A DNA stretch of 41,377 nucleotides, taken from contig NZ_JAMBLT010000014.1 in assembly GCF_023336895.1 (NCBI RefSeq), positions 1 to 41,377 of the forward strand. Direction: 5' to 3'. This DNA comes from Parasutterella secunda (lineage in GTDB: Bacteria > Pseudomonadota > Gammaproteobacteria > Burkholderiales > Burkholderiaceae_F). Below, piece after piece: positions 7,772-15,731 of the stretch; the stretch's first letter is position 1; every line of letters starts with the position of its first letter. Under the pieces are notes generated by a model. It was not told the origin of the DNA, did no database searches, and was given only the letters and a program-made list of their open reading frames with translations. Position numbers and translations under genes: made by a program.

Positions 7772-10693
7772 TCAGAGGGTCTTTGTGTGAACCTGAATGA
7801 GCGGCGTGTCATCTAAAGGCGGCAAAACCTTTCTGGGGCGTCCCGGATAGATGACAGGTGAGTAATCAACTGGGTGGACCAATTCAGGATTGGTGTGCAC
7901 AACGGTCAAACCACTCTTAGCCAAGGCTTCATCAAGACCGGCTGTCAAACGCGCCATGGCGTCTTCTGCTGTAGCAACTTCAGCGGTTTCAGAAACAGTT
8001 TCTTCAACTGCTAAAGTGGCTTCGGCAACAGGAACCTCCACCGTTACCTCGGTTTTTTGAACGTCTTCAACCTTTTCTTCGAGAGGTTGCTCTTCGGCGC
8101 GGGGACGCTGTGCCAACGGTTCGCGTTTTTGATTAGCGATTTGACTTTCAACGTTCACGTGACGCGGTTCAACCGTATTTTCCTTCACTTCGAGGTGAAG
8201 CTCAGATTTGTTCAAAGGTTCAGTGCGTACCGGTGCTTCCTCAATATATTCTTCAGGCAACACAATCGGAGCACGATTCATTTCTTCGGCTTCAATTTCA
8301 GGCGGAATTCGGTCACGGCGAACCATTAAATCGTCCGTGGTGCGACGGCGGCGACGCGGACGGCGTTCGATATTGCTCGATTCAGCCTGAGGTTGAGCTT
8401 CAACAGAAGCTTCCACACGTTCTTCAGAAACCTTCGCTTCAGGAATCGTATCGGTAGCAAAGTTGAAGTCTTCGTCATTGGCAACCGTTTGAGGAGCCGG
8501 TGCGGTTTCTTCCACAACAGGTTTCGGCAAAGCGACTTTGGTTTCCGGAGCAGGCAACAATTCCGGCGTTTCTTCACTCTTGACGCGGCGGCGCGGACGG
8601 CGGCGTGTTTGCGTATCACGAACCGCCTCCTTGTCTTGAGTCTTTACTCTTTCCGTTGTTTCCGGTTTATCAACCGATGCACTCTTGTCTTCATCTTTTT
8701 CAACACGGGTGCGTTCTCTGCGTTGACGACGCGACGTAGAGTCCTTCTCGCGACGATCGCGGGGATTGCGGCGAGAGCGACGATCAGAGCGTCCCTTCTT
8801 CTCTTCGTCCTTCTTTTCTTCAGCCGGTTTTTGATCGGAACCAAAGAGGAAGTTAATCAAGCGTCGGATAAGACTCGGCTCCTGGGCGGCTTGGGCACGC
8901 TTGGCCGCTTCTTCGCGGGCGGCCCGTTGTTCGGCCTTCTTATTGATTAAGCGGTCAGCCTCATTGTGTTCAGGAGCTACTTCGGGCATGAAGTTGCGAA
9001 GAACCGGTTCTTGGCGTTTGGCCGCCGGCTTTTCTTCCGGTTTCTTCACGCGATAAGGGTCGATCGCCTCCTCATCGGGTTGAATTTCTTCAGCTCGCTT
9101 GTAGCTAGCCACTTCATCATCCAAGCGTTCATCGTCGTAACGCAGACGTTCGATATGGTAGTGCGGCGTTTCGAGGAACTTGTTAGGAATCAAAACGATA
9201 GGCAGACGGTGACGTTGTTCAATCTTGGCAATATCACGACGCTTTTCGTTCAAAAGGAAGCTTGCGACATCCACAGGCACTTGAGCGTGGACGGCTCCTG
9301 TGCCTTCCTTCATGGCTTCTTCTTCAAGAATTCTCAAAATCTGCAATGCGCAGCTTTCAGTATCACGAATGACGCCAACGCCGTTGCAACGCGGGCAGGT
9401 GATGTGATTGCCTTCGGCTAAGGCCGGACGCAGGCGCTGACGGGACAATTCCATCAAACCGAAGCGGCTGATTTTTGCCATTTGAACACGGGCTCGGTCA
9501 TACTTGAGCGCGTCTTTGAGGCGTTGTTCAACTGCGCGTTGGTTCTTCGGATCGTTCATATCGATAAAGTCGATCACAATCAAACCGCCCAAGTCGCGAA
9601 GACGCATTTGGCGAGCTACTTCGTCGGCTGCTTCGCAGTTTGTTCTGAAGGCGGTTTCTTCAATATCAGAGCCTCTGGTTGCGCGTGCAGAGTTCACGTC
9701 AACGGCCACCAGGGCTTCCGTGTGGTCAATCACAATAGCGCCGCCGGAGGGCAGGGGGACCGTACGCGAGTAAGCGGTTTCAATTTGATGCTCAATTTGA
9801 AAGCGCGAGAAAAGCGGCGTTTCTTCACGGTAGCGCTTGACCCGGCCCACCATGTCAGGCATCACATGGGCCATGAACTGACGGGCTTGATCGTAAATTT
9901 CATCGGTATCAACGAGGATTTCACCGATTTCCGGTTGGAAGTAGTCGCGAATAGCGCGAATGACCAGGTTGCTTTCTTCAACGATCAAAAACGGTGCGGG
10001 GTTGGCTCGCTTAAGTGCCTCACCCTTGGGACCGACGGATTCCGTCACGTATTTGGTAACAACGCGGTTGCCTTCACGGCTTTGTAATTCGTATTGCGGT
10101 TGAGCGGCTTCGCAGATCGCTTCCCAAAGTTTGAGCAGGTAATTGAGGTCCCACTGGAATTCGTCAACCGTGCGGCCGATCCCAGCGGTGCGGGCAATGA
10201 TGCTCATGCCGGCTGGCAACTTCAAACGATCCATCGTCTCGCGCAGTTCCTGACGTTCTTCACCTTCGATACGACGTGAAACACCGCCTCCGCGAGGATT
10301 GTTGGGCATTAAGACCAAATAGCGGCCGGCAAGCGAAATAAAGGTGGTTAGTGCAGCACCCTTATTGCCGCGTTCTTCTTTTTCAACTTGAACAATCAGT
10401 TCCTGTCCTTCAACGAGGGCATCACGGATGGTCGCCGTGCGAACATCGACGTCTTCTTTGAAATATTGACGGGAAACTTCTTTAAAAGGGAGAAAACCGT
10501 GGCGATCTTCACCGTAATTGACGAAACAAGCTTCAAGGCTCGGTTCGATACGGGTAATGATGCCTTTGTAGATATTGGATTTACGTTGTTCACGGCCGGC
10601 TGTTTCGATATCAATATCGATGAGCTTTTGGCCATCAACAATGCCGACGCGCGTTTCTTCGGCGTGCGTGGCGTTAAATAACATGCGTTTCAT
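7772..10693 (-). CDS. rne: Ribonuclease E
   Basis: RNase E is the endonuclease that starts mRNA decay and matures rRNA and tRNA; in many proteobacteria it scaffolds the degradosome at the inner membrane. The 973-residue protein has MKRMLFNAT at its start, an S1 RNA-binding domain (about 36-125) and the DNase-I-like catalytic part with both metal-binding aspartates (VDVNSARATRG and LIVIDFIDM). The zinc-link CPRCNGVG follows, and the catalytic half ends near 530. The second half is low-complexity, Arg/Glu-rich and rapidly evolving, the usual scaffold and RNA-binding region. I chose ATG 10693, with GGAGTG just upstream, over an upstream in-frame start at 10717. It is divergent from rluC, the usual Burkholderiales order. 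Confidence 0.96.
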   Translation of the reverse strand: MKRMLFNATHAEETRVGIVDGQKLIDIDIETAGREQRKSNIYKGIITRIEPSLEACFVNYGEDRHGFLPFKEVSRQYFKEDVDVRTATIRDALVEGQELIVQVEKEERGNKGAALTTFISLAGRYLVLMPNNPRGGGVSRRIEGEERQELRETMDRLKLPAGMSIIARTAGIGRTVDEFQWDLNYLLKLWEAICEAAQPQYELQSREGNRVVTKYVTESVGPKGEALKRANPAPFLIVEESNLVIRAIRDYFQPEIGEILVDTDEIYDQARQFMAHVMPDMVGRVKRYREETPLFSRFQIEHQIETAYSRTVPLPSGGAIVIDHTEALVAVDVNSARATRGSDIEETAFRTNCEAADEVARQMRLRDLGGLIVIDFIDMNDPKNQRAVEQRLKDALKYDRARVQMAKISRFGLMELSRQRLRPALAEGNHITCPRCNGVGVIRDTESCALQILRILEEEAMKEGTGAVHAQVPVDVASFLLNEKRRDIAKIEQRHRLPIVLIPNKFLETPHYHIERLRYDDERLDDEVASYKRAEEIQPDEEAIDPYRVKKPEEKPAAKRQEPVLRNFMPEVAPEHNEADRLINKKAEQRAAREEAAKRAQAAQEPSLIRRLINFLFGSDQKPAEEKKDEEKKGRSDRRSRRNPRDRREKDSTSRRQRRERTRVEKDEDKSASVDKPETTERVKTQDKEAVRDTQTRRRPRRRVKSEETPELLPAPETKVALPKPVVEETAPAPQTVANDEDFNFATDTIPEAKVSEERVEASVEAQPQAESSNIERRPRRRRRTTDDLMVRRDRIPPEIEAEEMNRAPIVLPEEYIEEAPVRTEPLNKSELHLEVKENTVEPRHVNVESQIANQKREPLAQRPRAEEQPLEEKVEDVQKTEVTVEVPVAEATLAVEETVSETAEVATAEDAMARLTAGLDEALAKSGLTVVHTNPELVHPVDYSPVIYPGRPRKVLPPLDDTPLIQVHTKTL

Positions 10694-10930
10694 TGAACAC
10701 TCCGGGCTGACAACCACTGTCGCAGGTCGTCAAAGTCTGGCGTGCCGTGTCAGAAACAAATCCGTGGCGCAAGCATAGCCGGGAAAAACGTCCGGCCGCT
10801 TAATCTTTTCTCAAACAACCAGAACCCCGGTGAATAGCTCTAACCGAGGTCGTGCGAGAAAACAAATTGTTAGACATGTGTCGCGTCACTATCAAAGCCG
10901 CGGTAGGGAGAGCACCGAAACGAACGAATT

Positions 10931-10951
10931 CAAAATAGTGACCCTATTTTG
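10931..10951. repeat. Perfect inverted repeat in the rne upstream region
   Basis: CAAAATAG (10931-10938) and CTATTTTG (10944-10951) flank a 5-nt loop. It is not followed by a T-run in either direction, so it is more likely an operator or an RNA hairpin than a terminator. Confidence 0.55.
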
Positions 10952-11180
10952 CATCTATGAGCTCAATCCCTCACATGAGGTCTAATAAATACTATCGTCT
11001 TAATATTGACAAGTCTGATTCACCGAAAATGTTCAACGGTGATCCCAGTGGGGCTTGTCCAACCACAGATTTTTTCATCACGGCAATTAACAAACGCCTC
11101 TGATCGACCGATTGGGTCCGAAAAGAGGACTTAACAAATACCGTTTGCTGCTTTTCGTGTATTAAACACTTAGGCTTCAC

Positions 11181-11236
11181 AGTCTGCAGACTAACCGCAG
11201 CTCCGCCACGACACCCTGAAAGGCAGCTCTTTCAGG
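11181..11236. repeat. Palindrome and hairpin in the rne-rluC gap
   Basis: AGTCTGCAGACT (11181-11192) is a perfect 12-bp palindrome. CCTGAAAG/CTTTCAGG (11215-11222 and 11229-11236, loop GCAGCT) is a perfect hairpin. Neither is followed by a T-run. The function is unknown. Confidence 0.5.
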
Positions 11237-11388
11237 CACACAAAAAACTTCGTTGGACACACGGTTCAACAAAGAGAAATTTTTAATCAAAACATGGCTA
11301 AAATGCACATGTTGATTTTCTATCAAAGTTGATCGCAACAAACTACATTTTTTGTTCCGATTCAACAAGTTCCCCATTATATAGAGTT

Positions 11389-12402
11389 ATGGCAAATTTA
11401 GTTGGGAAAACCCCTACATTTATTCCATCATCGCAAGCAAGTGCTAAAGCTGATGCCGTTGTCTGGATTCGCATCGGTGCGGATGCGGATGGACAAAGGC
11501 TTGATAATTACTTATTTCGTATAGCTAAAGGCGTCCCCAAGAGCCATCTGTACCGAATTGTACGAGGCGGGGAGGTCCGTGTTAATAAAAAAAGAGCGAC
11601 GGTTGATACCCGTTTGCAGTTGGGCGATGAGTTGAGAGTGCCGCCTATTCGTGTTTCGACGATCGCGAAAAAAGAATCAGCCCGTCCGATTGACGATATT
11701 GAATTGCCGATTTTGTACGAAGATGAGCACATTTTAGTGGTAGATAAGCCTGCGGGATTAGCTGCTCACGGTGGCTCAGGCGTTAGTTTCGGTTTGATTG
11801 AACGGCTGCGAGCTGCCCGCCCTAACCAACCTTACTTGGAACTTGTGCACCGGCTCGACCGTGACACAAGCGGCGTGATGATGTTGGCTAAAAGCAGAAA
11901 GGCTTTGGTCAGACTTCACGAGATGATCCGAAACGGTGAATTACATAAATCGTATAAAACCCTTGTTTTGGGTGACTGGGTCAATGACCGTCAGCACATT
12001 AAAGCCCCGCTTTATAAATTTGTAACGTCATCCGGTGAACGGCGTGTCTGTGTGGACGAAGAAAAGGGGTTGCCAAGTCATAGTATTTTTCAGCTCATTG
12101 AGCGTTTCGGGGCAGTTTCTTATCTCAATGTTGATTTGAAAACTGGACGCACTCACCAAATTCGAGTCCATGCTCAATGGGCGGGTCACCCTTTGGTCGG
12201 TGATGATAAATACGGTGATTTTGAAGAAAATAAGAAAATCGCTAAAGGCAGTCTCGGCATTCCCTTTAAGCGAATGTTTCTGCATGCTTATCGCTTAGAA
12301 TTCAAGCACCCGATTTCCGGACAGTCAATGTCTGTGACCGCTCAATTGCCTAAAGATTGTGCAGAGTTAATTACTGCTTTAAAGCAGAGAAAGGAACAAT
12401 AA
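11389..12402 (+). CDS. rluC: 23S rRNA pseudouridine synthase, RluC type
   Basis: RluC isomerises uridines of 23S rRNA (955, 2504 and 2580 in E. coli) to pseudouridine. The 337-residue protein has an N-terminal S4 RNA-binding domain (RLDNYLFRIAKGVPKSHLYR, about 35-95) and the RluA-family catalytic core with HRLDRDTSGVM, where the first Asp after the Leu is catalytic, and GRTHQIRVH further on. I start at ATG 11389; an upstream in-frame ATG at 11329 lacks support. The ribosome site is poor and the proposed promoter is very close, so the mRNA may be nearly leaderless. The HAD gene starts 3 nt after the stop. The family assignment is firm; the exact member rests on rne synteny. Confidence 0.9.
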   Translation: MANLVGKTPTFIPSSQASAKADAVVWIRIGADADGQRLDNYLFRIAKGVPKSHLYRIVRGGEVRVNKKRATVDTRLQLGDELRVPPIRVSTIAKKESARPIDDIELPILYEDEHILVVDKPAGLAAHGGSGVSFGLIERLRAARPNQPYLELVHRLDRDTSGVMMLAKSRKALVRLHEMIRNGELHKSYKTLVLGDWVNDRQHIKAPLYKFVTSSGERRVCVDEEKGLPSHSIFQLIERFGAVSYLNVDLKTGRTHQIRVHAQWAGHPLVGDDKYGDFEENKKIAKGSLGIPFKRMFLHAYRLEFKHPISGQSMSVTAQLPKDCAELITALKQRKEQ

Positions 12403-12404
12403 CG

Positions 12405-13067
12405 ATGTTGGTACCCAAATTTGATCTGTTTGTTTTTGATTGGGACGGTACGGTCATGGATACAACCGAACCGATCGCCGCGGGTATTTGCCATGCTTTT
12501 GTCGCCTTGGGTTATAAAGATCCCGGCATGCAGATCGCCAGAAGTGTGATTGGACTGGATTGGAGAAGTGCGATTTTAACCATTGAGCCTGAATTCCGTT
12601 TTGATCACTACGATCAGTTTGAACAAGCTTACCGTGAGTACTATCTCGTTAAAGAAAAGGAAATCGGAATCTTCCCCGGACTTGAAGATCTAATGCGCAA
12701 AATGAAAGCGGCCGGTCTGCGTCTTGCCGTTGCAACCGGAAAGAGTCGTCGGGGATTGGATCGGGTTTTTGCACAAACCGGGGTGGGTGATATTTTTGAA
12801 GCAACGGTTACGGCTGATGAAAGCGCCGGCAAACCCAATCCGCTGATGCTGCAAATGTTGGCTGAAGAGACTGGTGTGGACATTCATCAAATGGTGATGA
12901 TCGGTGACACCGAGCACGATCTGTGGTTGGCGAAAAATGCCGGCTGCGCGGCTGTGGCTGTCAGCTACGGAGCATTTCCCAAGAGTGAATTGGTGAAGTG
13001 GAAGGTGCCTGTTGTGGACGATGTGCCCCAGTTAGCGAGCGCTCTGGGTGTTGACGAGTTGCTTTAA
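12405..13067 (+). CDS. HAD-superfamily hydrolase (phosphoglycolate-phosphatase-like)
   Basis: A 220-residue subfamily-IA HAD phosphatase. All four motifs are present: DWDGT (nucleophile Asp, residues 10-14), VATGKS, KPNP (Lys) and MIGDTEHD with the metal-binding aspartates. A helical cap domain sits between motifs I and II. It removes phosphate from a small metabolite, possibly 2-phosphoglycolate, but substrates in this family cannot be read from sequence. Start ATG 12405 follows AAAGGAA (12391-12396). It is co-transcribed with rluC, an arrangement common in betaproteobacteria. Confidence 0.88.
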   Translation: MLVPKFDLFVFDWDGTVMDTTEPIAAGICHAFVALGYKDPGMQIARSVIGLDWRSAILTIEPEFRFDHYDQFEQAYREYYLVKEKEIGIFPGLEDLMRKMKAAGLRLAVATGKSRRGLDRVFAQTGVGDIFEATVTADESAGKPNPLMLQMLAEETGVDIHQMVMIGDTEHDLWLAKNAGCAAVAVSYGAFPKSELVKWKVPVVDDVPQLASALGVDELL

Positions 13068-13095
13068 TTTTCTAGTCGAAGTTTTAATGAAGGAT

Positions 13096-13124
13096 ATGGG
13101 CGGGAAAACCGCCCATGTCTTTTT
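13096..13124. terminator. Terminator between convergent genes
   Basis: ATGGGCGG (13096-13103) pairs with CCGCCCAT (13109-13116) around GAAAA, then gtcttttt on the plus strand. It ends the rluC-HAD transcript and touches the stop of the minus-strand methyltransferase. Confidence 0.87.
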
Positions 13125-13914
13125 AAGCTTGACGCCAAAAGCTGCCTTGCTTTTTACGTGCGAAATGCTTGAAGTCTTTCTTCACCTTCCGTTCATTGTT
13201 TTTTCGGCTTTTAACAGCCAGGATGGCGAAAATAGTTGGCAATTTCGGTAAATCAATATTCTCTTCAGACCACTCTAAGGCTGTTTGGGTTCTGATGAAT
13301 TCAGCTTCCCCCGTGACATCGCAGGCAATCGTAATTTTTGTATCGGCTTGAAGTGTTTGACAGAGAAACTCTAAAAAAGCCTGATTGCGGTAGGGTGTTT
13401 CAATAAAAATTTGAGTTTCACCCTTGGCACTTTGATGTTCGGCATCGCGCAATGCCTGAGTTCTGCTCGGTTCCTTAATCGGAAGGTAGCCCAAAAAGCG
13501 GAAATGCTGACCGTCTAAACCGCTTGCCATTAAAGCGAGCAAAATAGAACTGGGGCCCACCAGAGGCTTAACCTTTAGTCCCTTTTCTTGAGCGCGGGCG
13601 ACGATCGTTGCGCCTGGGTCCGCTACACCGGGGCAGCCTGATTCGCTGACAATTGCAATGTCATGGCCTTCCAAAAGCGGGGTAAGCCACTCATCAATTT
13701 TTTCACTCTGCGGTTCATGACCGATTTCCTCTATGTGAAGTTCGGCAATTGGTTGAGGATGGGAGGCGGCTTTTAAATAAGCGCGGGCGCTTTTGGCATT
13801 TTCAGCTAGAAAAAACTGAGTTCTTCTCAGTACCTCAAGCGTGTAGGTAGGAATCGTTTCCTCTACCGGACGTTCGGCTATTCGATTGGGTAATAAATAC
13901 AGCGTTCCAGTCAT
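13123..13914 (-). CDS. RsmI-like SAM-dependent methyltransferase (tetrapyrrole methylase fold)
   Basis: A 263-residue protein of the RsmI/tetrapyrrole methylase family (COG0313 type). It begins GTLYLLPNRIAE and carries SESGCPGVADPGA, corresponding to the SDAGTPGISDPG loop of true RsmI but altered, then LVGPSSILLALMASG and IETPYRN. RsmI methylates the ribose of C1402 in 16S rRNA. The altered motif suggests a paralogue whose target may differ. The C-terminus is strongly basic (KSRKNNERKVKKDFKHFAR). ATG 13914 is 6 nt downstream of the yceF stop; a TTG at 13920 is an alternative. It forms an operon with yceF. Confidence 0.82.
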   Translation of the reverse strand: MTGTLYLLPNRIAERPVEETIPTYTLEVLRRTQFFLAENAKSARAYLKAASHPQPIAELHIEEIGHEPQSEKIDEWLTPLLEGHDIAIVSESGCPGVADPGATIVARAQEKGLKVKPLVGPSSILLALMASGLDGQHFRFLGYLPIKEPSRTQALRDAEHQSAKGETQIFIETPYRNQAFLEFLCQTLQADTKITIACDVTGEAEFIRTQTALEWSEENIDLPKLPTIFAILAVKSRKNNERKVKKDFKHFARKKQGSFWRQA

Positions 13915-13920
13915 ACTCAA

Positions 13921-14520
13921 TTAAGCCTCACCAATTCCTTCAATAATTTCCAGGCCTGCTTTAGCTAAAAGGTTTACGGTTTCAATAAGAGGCAGCCCGA
14001 TGAGCGCAGTAGGATCGGTTGAGCGGACTTCCTTCATTAAGGCGATACCCAACTTCTCGATCTTGGCAGAGCCAGCACAATTGAAAGGTTGTTCGCGATC
14101 GAGATAATTTTCAATAGTTTTGACGGAAAGTTTTTTCATCGTAACAATAGTCGGAACCATTGTTTCAAAGATTTCGCCTTTTTCACCAATGATGCAAAGG
14201 GCTGTCAGAAAATAAACTGTATGTCCTTGCATGCTGGAAAGCTGTTCAATCGCTCGTTCGCGAGTGTGGGGTTTGCCCAAAATTCTTTCTCCCAGAACGG
14301 CAACTTGATCGCTGCCGATCACAATTGCATCGCCCACCATGGATTTGACTTTAAGGGCTTTTTCACGAGCCAGTCTGACACAAAGGGCTTCAGGTGTTTC
14401 ACCTTCGTGGCGGCTTTCATCAATATCGGCAGAAACACATTCAAACGGAACACCCAAACGTTCCAATAACTCTTTTCGATAGGGAGAACTTGACCCCAGA
14501 ACCAATTTCTTCTGTAACAT
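13921..14520 (-). CDS. yceF: Maf-family nucleotide pyrophosphatase, YceF type
   Basis: A 199-residue Maf protein. It opens with LVLGSSSPYRKELLERLG, the Maf P-loop-like motif, followed by DIDES, IGSDQVAVL and FNCAGSAKIEKLGIALM, then GLPLIETVNLL. The pattern matches E. coli YceF, described as a house-cleaning 7-methyl-GTP pyrophosphatase. ATG 14520 is chosen because upstream in-frame codons, up to 14604, would run into yceD on the other strand. It is divergent from yceD, as in many proteobacteria, but the two start codons are only 29 nt apart, so at least one promoter must lie within the opposing gene. Confidence 0.9.
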   Translation of the reverse strand: MLQKKLVLGSSSPYRKELLERLGVPFECVSADIDESRHEGETPEALCVRLAREKALKVKSMVGDAIVIGSDQVAVLGERILGKPHTRERAIEQLSSMQGHTVYFLTALCIIGEKGEIFETMVPTIVTMKKLSVKTIENYLDREQPFNCAGSAKIEKLGIALMKEVRSTDPTALIGLPLIETVNLLAKAGLEIIEGIGEA

Positions 14521-14549
14521 ACGCCTCGTAACCTTTTTGGGAGTAAAGG

Positions 14550-15086
14550 ATGTCGAAAAGCAATCAAAACTTTTCCACTGTCGACATTTTTTCAGTGGCA
14601 ACAAATCGTCAGAAGATTAACACAACGGTGAACATTTCGGAGATGCCCGAACTCGCCAGCCTAATTATTAATAGTGAAACAGTAAAACCCTTTGCAATTG
14701 AAATTGAAGGAACGGAAGGCGTCCGCGGTTTGCCGGCGGCCATACTGACTATCGAGGGAAAAGTGCAAATGCGCTGTACCCGCTGCACTCAACCGATAGA
14801 TATTGACATTGAGCGTGAAGTGCCGTTTCTTTTTGTTAAAAGCGAAGCAGAAGCCAATCGCATTCCTGTTGAAGAAGATGAGGAGTGGGAAGTGGTTGTC
14901 GGTTCAGAGCATATGGATGTGGCGGCTTGGGTTCAGGAAGAAATCATTCTGTCACTGCCTAATTTCCCCCGTCATGATGATTGTGAAGCTCCGCTTAAAC
15001 ATAGCGACATAGCTTCCGAAGACGAAGAAGTGATCGAAAGACCGAAACCTTTTGCTAACTTGCGAGACTTATTGAAGAAAAACTGA
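14550..15086 (+). CDS. yceD: YceD/DUF177 family protein
   Basis: A 178-residue DUF177 protein located directly ahead of rpmF, the conserved neighbourhood of this family, which is implicated in 23S rRNA or large-subunit biogenesis. Visible features are the MRCTRCTQPI zinc-type CxxC near residue 75, a strongly acidic middle (VEEDEEWEVVV) and the conserved DVAAWVQEEIILSLPNFPRHDDC block. ATG 14550 follows GGGAG (14539-14543). rpmF has its own promoter 40 nt downstream. Confidence 0.88.
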   Translation: MSKSNQNFSTVDIFSVATNRQKINTTVNISEMPELASLIINSETVKPFAIEIEGTEGVRGLPAAILTIEGKVQMRCTRCTQPIDIDIEREVPFLFVKSEAEANRIPVEEDEEWEVVVGSEHMDVAAWVQEEIILSLPNFPRHDDCEAPLKHSDIASEDEEVIERPKPFANLRDLLKKN

Positions 15087-15126
15087 TATAATCGCAAAAC
15101 TTTTTTCCAAGCTTTAGGTAATGGCA

Positions 15127-15156
15127 TTGGCAAGATGCGCATATCTAGGGTATAAT
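15127..15156 (+). promoter_or_regulatory. Promoter of rpmF
   Basis: TTGGCA (15127-15132), an 18-bp spacer and a perfect TATAAT (15151-15156). The start near 15163 gives a leader of about 23 nt, fitting a highly expressed ribosomal protein gene. Confidence 0.85.
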
Positions 15157-15185
15157 TGCGTGTTTTCTTAAAGTGGGGTATTGCT

Positions 15186-15365
15186 ATGGCAGTCCAACAA
15201 AATAAAAAATCGACCAACAAGCGCGGCAATCACCGTGCTCATGACTTCTTGACGAACCCGGCTACGGCTGTTGAACCGAAGACCGGTGAAGTTCACCTCC
15301 GTCACCACATCAGCCCGAACGGCTTCTATCGTGGTAAGAAGGTGATCGACGTTAAGGGTGAATAA
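15186..15365 (+). CDS. rpmF: 50S ribosomal protein L32
   Basis: A 59-residue basic protein beginning [20 protein letters not shown], with the conserved [21 protein letters not shown] tail, recognisably L32 throughout. L32 is a small protein of the large ribosomal subunit. ATG 15186 gives the canonical MAVQQNK start. In related genomes plsX normally follows; here a terminator and accessory genes follow instead. Confidence 0.96.
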   Translation: MAVQQNKKSTNKRGNHRAHDFLTNPATAVEPKTGEVHLRHHISPNGFYRGKKVIDVKGE

Positions 15366-15419
15366 TTCACTGGATTGAGAAAAGCACTCTGAAGTTAATC
15401 TCGACTTTAGCCTTCGCCG

Positions 15420-15465
15420 GCAACGCCGAAAACCCCACAGCCAATGTGCAAAACGTTGCGGTGGG
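15420..15465 (+). other. Possible H-type pseudoknot downstream of rpmF
   Basis: Two complementary pairs interleave: GCAACG (15420-15425) with CGTTGC (15454-15459), and CCCAC (15434-15438) with GTGGG (15461-15465). The order A-B-A'-B' is the layout of a pseudoknot. It lies in the rpmF 3' region before the terminator. This is a pattern seen by eye; its function is unknown. Confidence 0.3.
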
Positions 15466-15510
15466 AGACAAAACGGGAAAGCTTCTACAGTGATTTTCAA
15501 TCGTCGATTA

Positions 15511-15546
15511 AAAAAGGGGAATCCGAAATTTGGGTTCCCTTTTTTC
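15511..15546 (+). terminator. Terminator after rpmF
   Basis: An A-run plus GGGGAATCC pairs with GGGTTCCC plus a T-run (15533-15545), with one bulged G. It insulates yceD-rpmF from the exporter gene. Confidence 0.85.
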
Positions 15547-15620
15547 GTTTTGTGTTTAAAATGCCCGCATGCTGACAAACCCTTCAATTACAACCTACGA
15601 GATTTTTCTTCATTTTGGTT

Positions 15621-15640
15621 CCTTGCCGAGACAGGCAAGG
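15621..15640. repeat. Perfect hairpin upstream of the MFS gene
   Basis: CCTTGCC (15621-15627) and GGCAAGG (15634-15640) flank GAGACA. No T-run follows. It lies about 90 nt before the exporter start and could be a regulator site or leader hairpin. Apart from this, the terminator and the pseudoknot candidate, 15366-15731 shows nothing I recognise. Confidence 0.45.
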
Positions 15641-15731
15641 CAATTTCTAGCACCTTCCGTAACCGGTTGCCGTTTGCATTAGATACATCTTTTCAAGGTT
15701 ATTTTGTTTGTGTTCCTTGTGAGGTGTAAAG

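Larger units (their letters stand above)
10694..11388. other. 695-nt non-coding gap between rne and rluC
   Basis: No ORF here is convincing in length, codon use or ribosome site. The stretch must hold the rne and rluC promoters. A minus-strand pair TTGTCA (11007-11012) and TTTATT (10984-10989, 17-bp spacer) is a weak rne promoter candidate that would give a leader of nearly 300 nt. RNase E in enterobacteria has a long leader through which it controls its own mRNA, so a structured leader is plausible. For rluC, TTGTTC (11352-11357) and CATTAT (11375-11380) are weak promoter elements placing the start almost at the ATG. Confidence 0.5.

Noticed and set aside
8393-8950. A 185-codon plus-strand frame opposite the rne C-terminal half
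   Set aside because: It mirrors the Arg/Glu-rich repetitive part of RNase E, giving a Phe/Arg-rich artefact without a ribosome site.
11177-11377. Minus-strand frames in the rne-rluC gap
   Set aside because: Short, cysteine/arginine-rich, overlapping perfect hairpins, and without ribosome sites; the region reads as non-coding.
12391-12404. An upstream in-frame start for the HAD phosphatase inside rluC (12357)
   Set aside because: It would add 16 unrelated residues before the conserved FDLFVFDWDGT start, and the AAAGGAA site clearly serves ATG 12405.
15370-15493. A stop-free frame after rpmF ending TGKLLQ, considered as a plsX remnant
   Set aside because: It lacks a start codon and shows no resemblance to the PlsX N-terminus (VDAMGGD-like motif absent).
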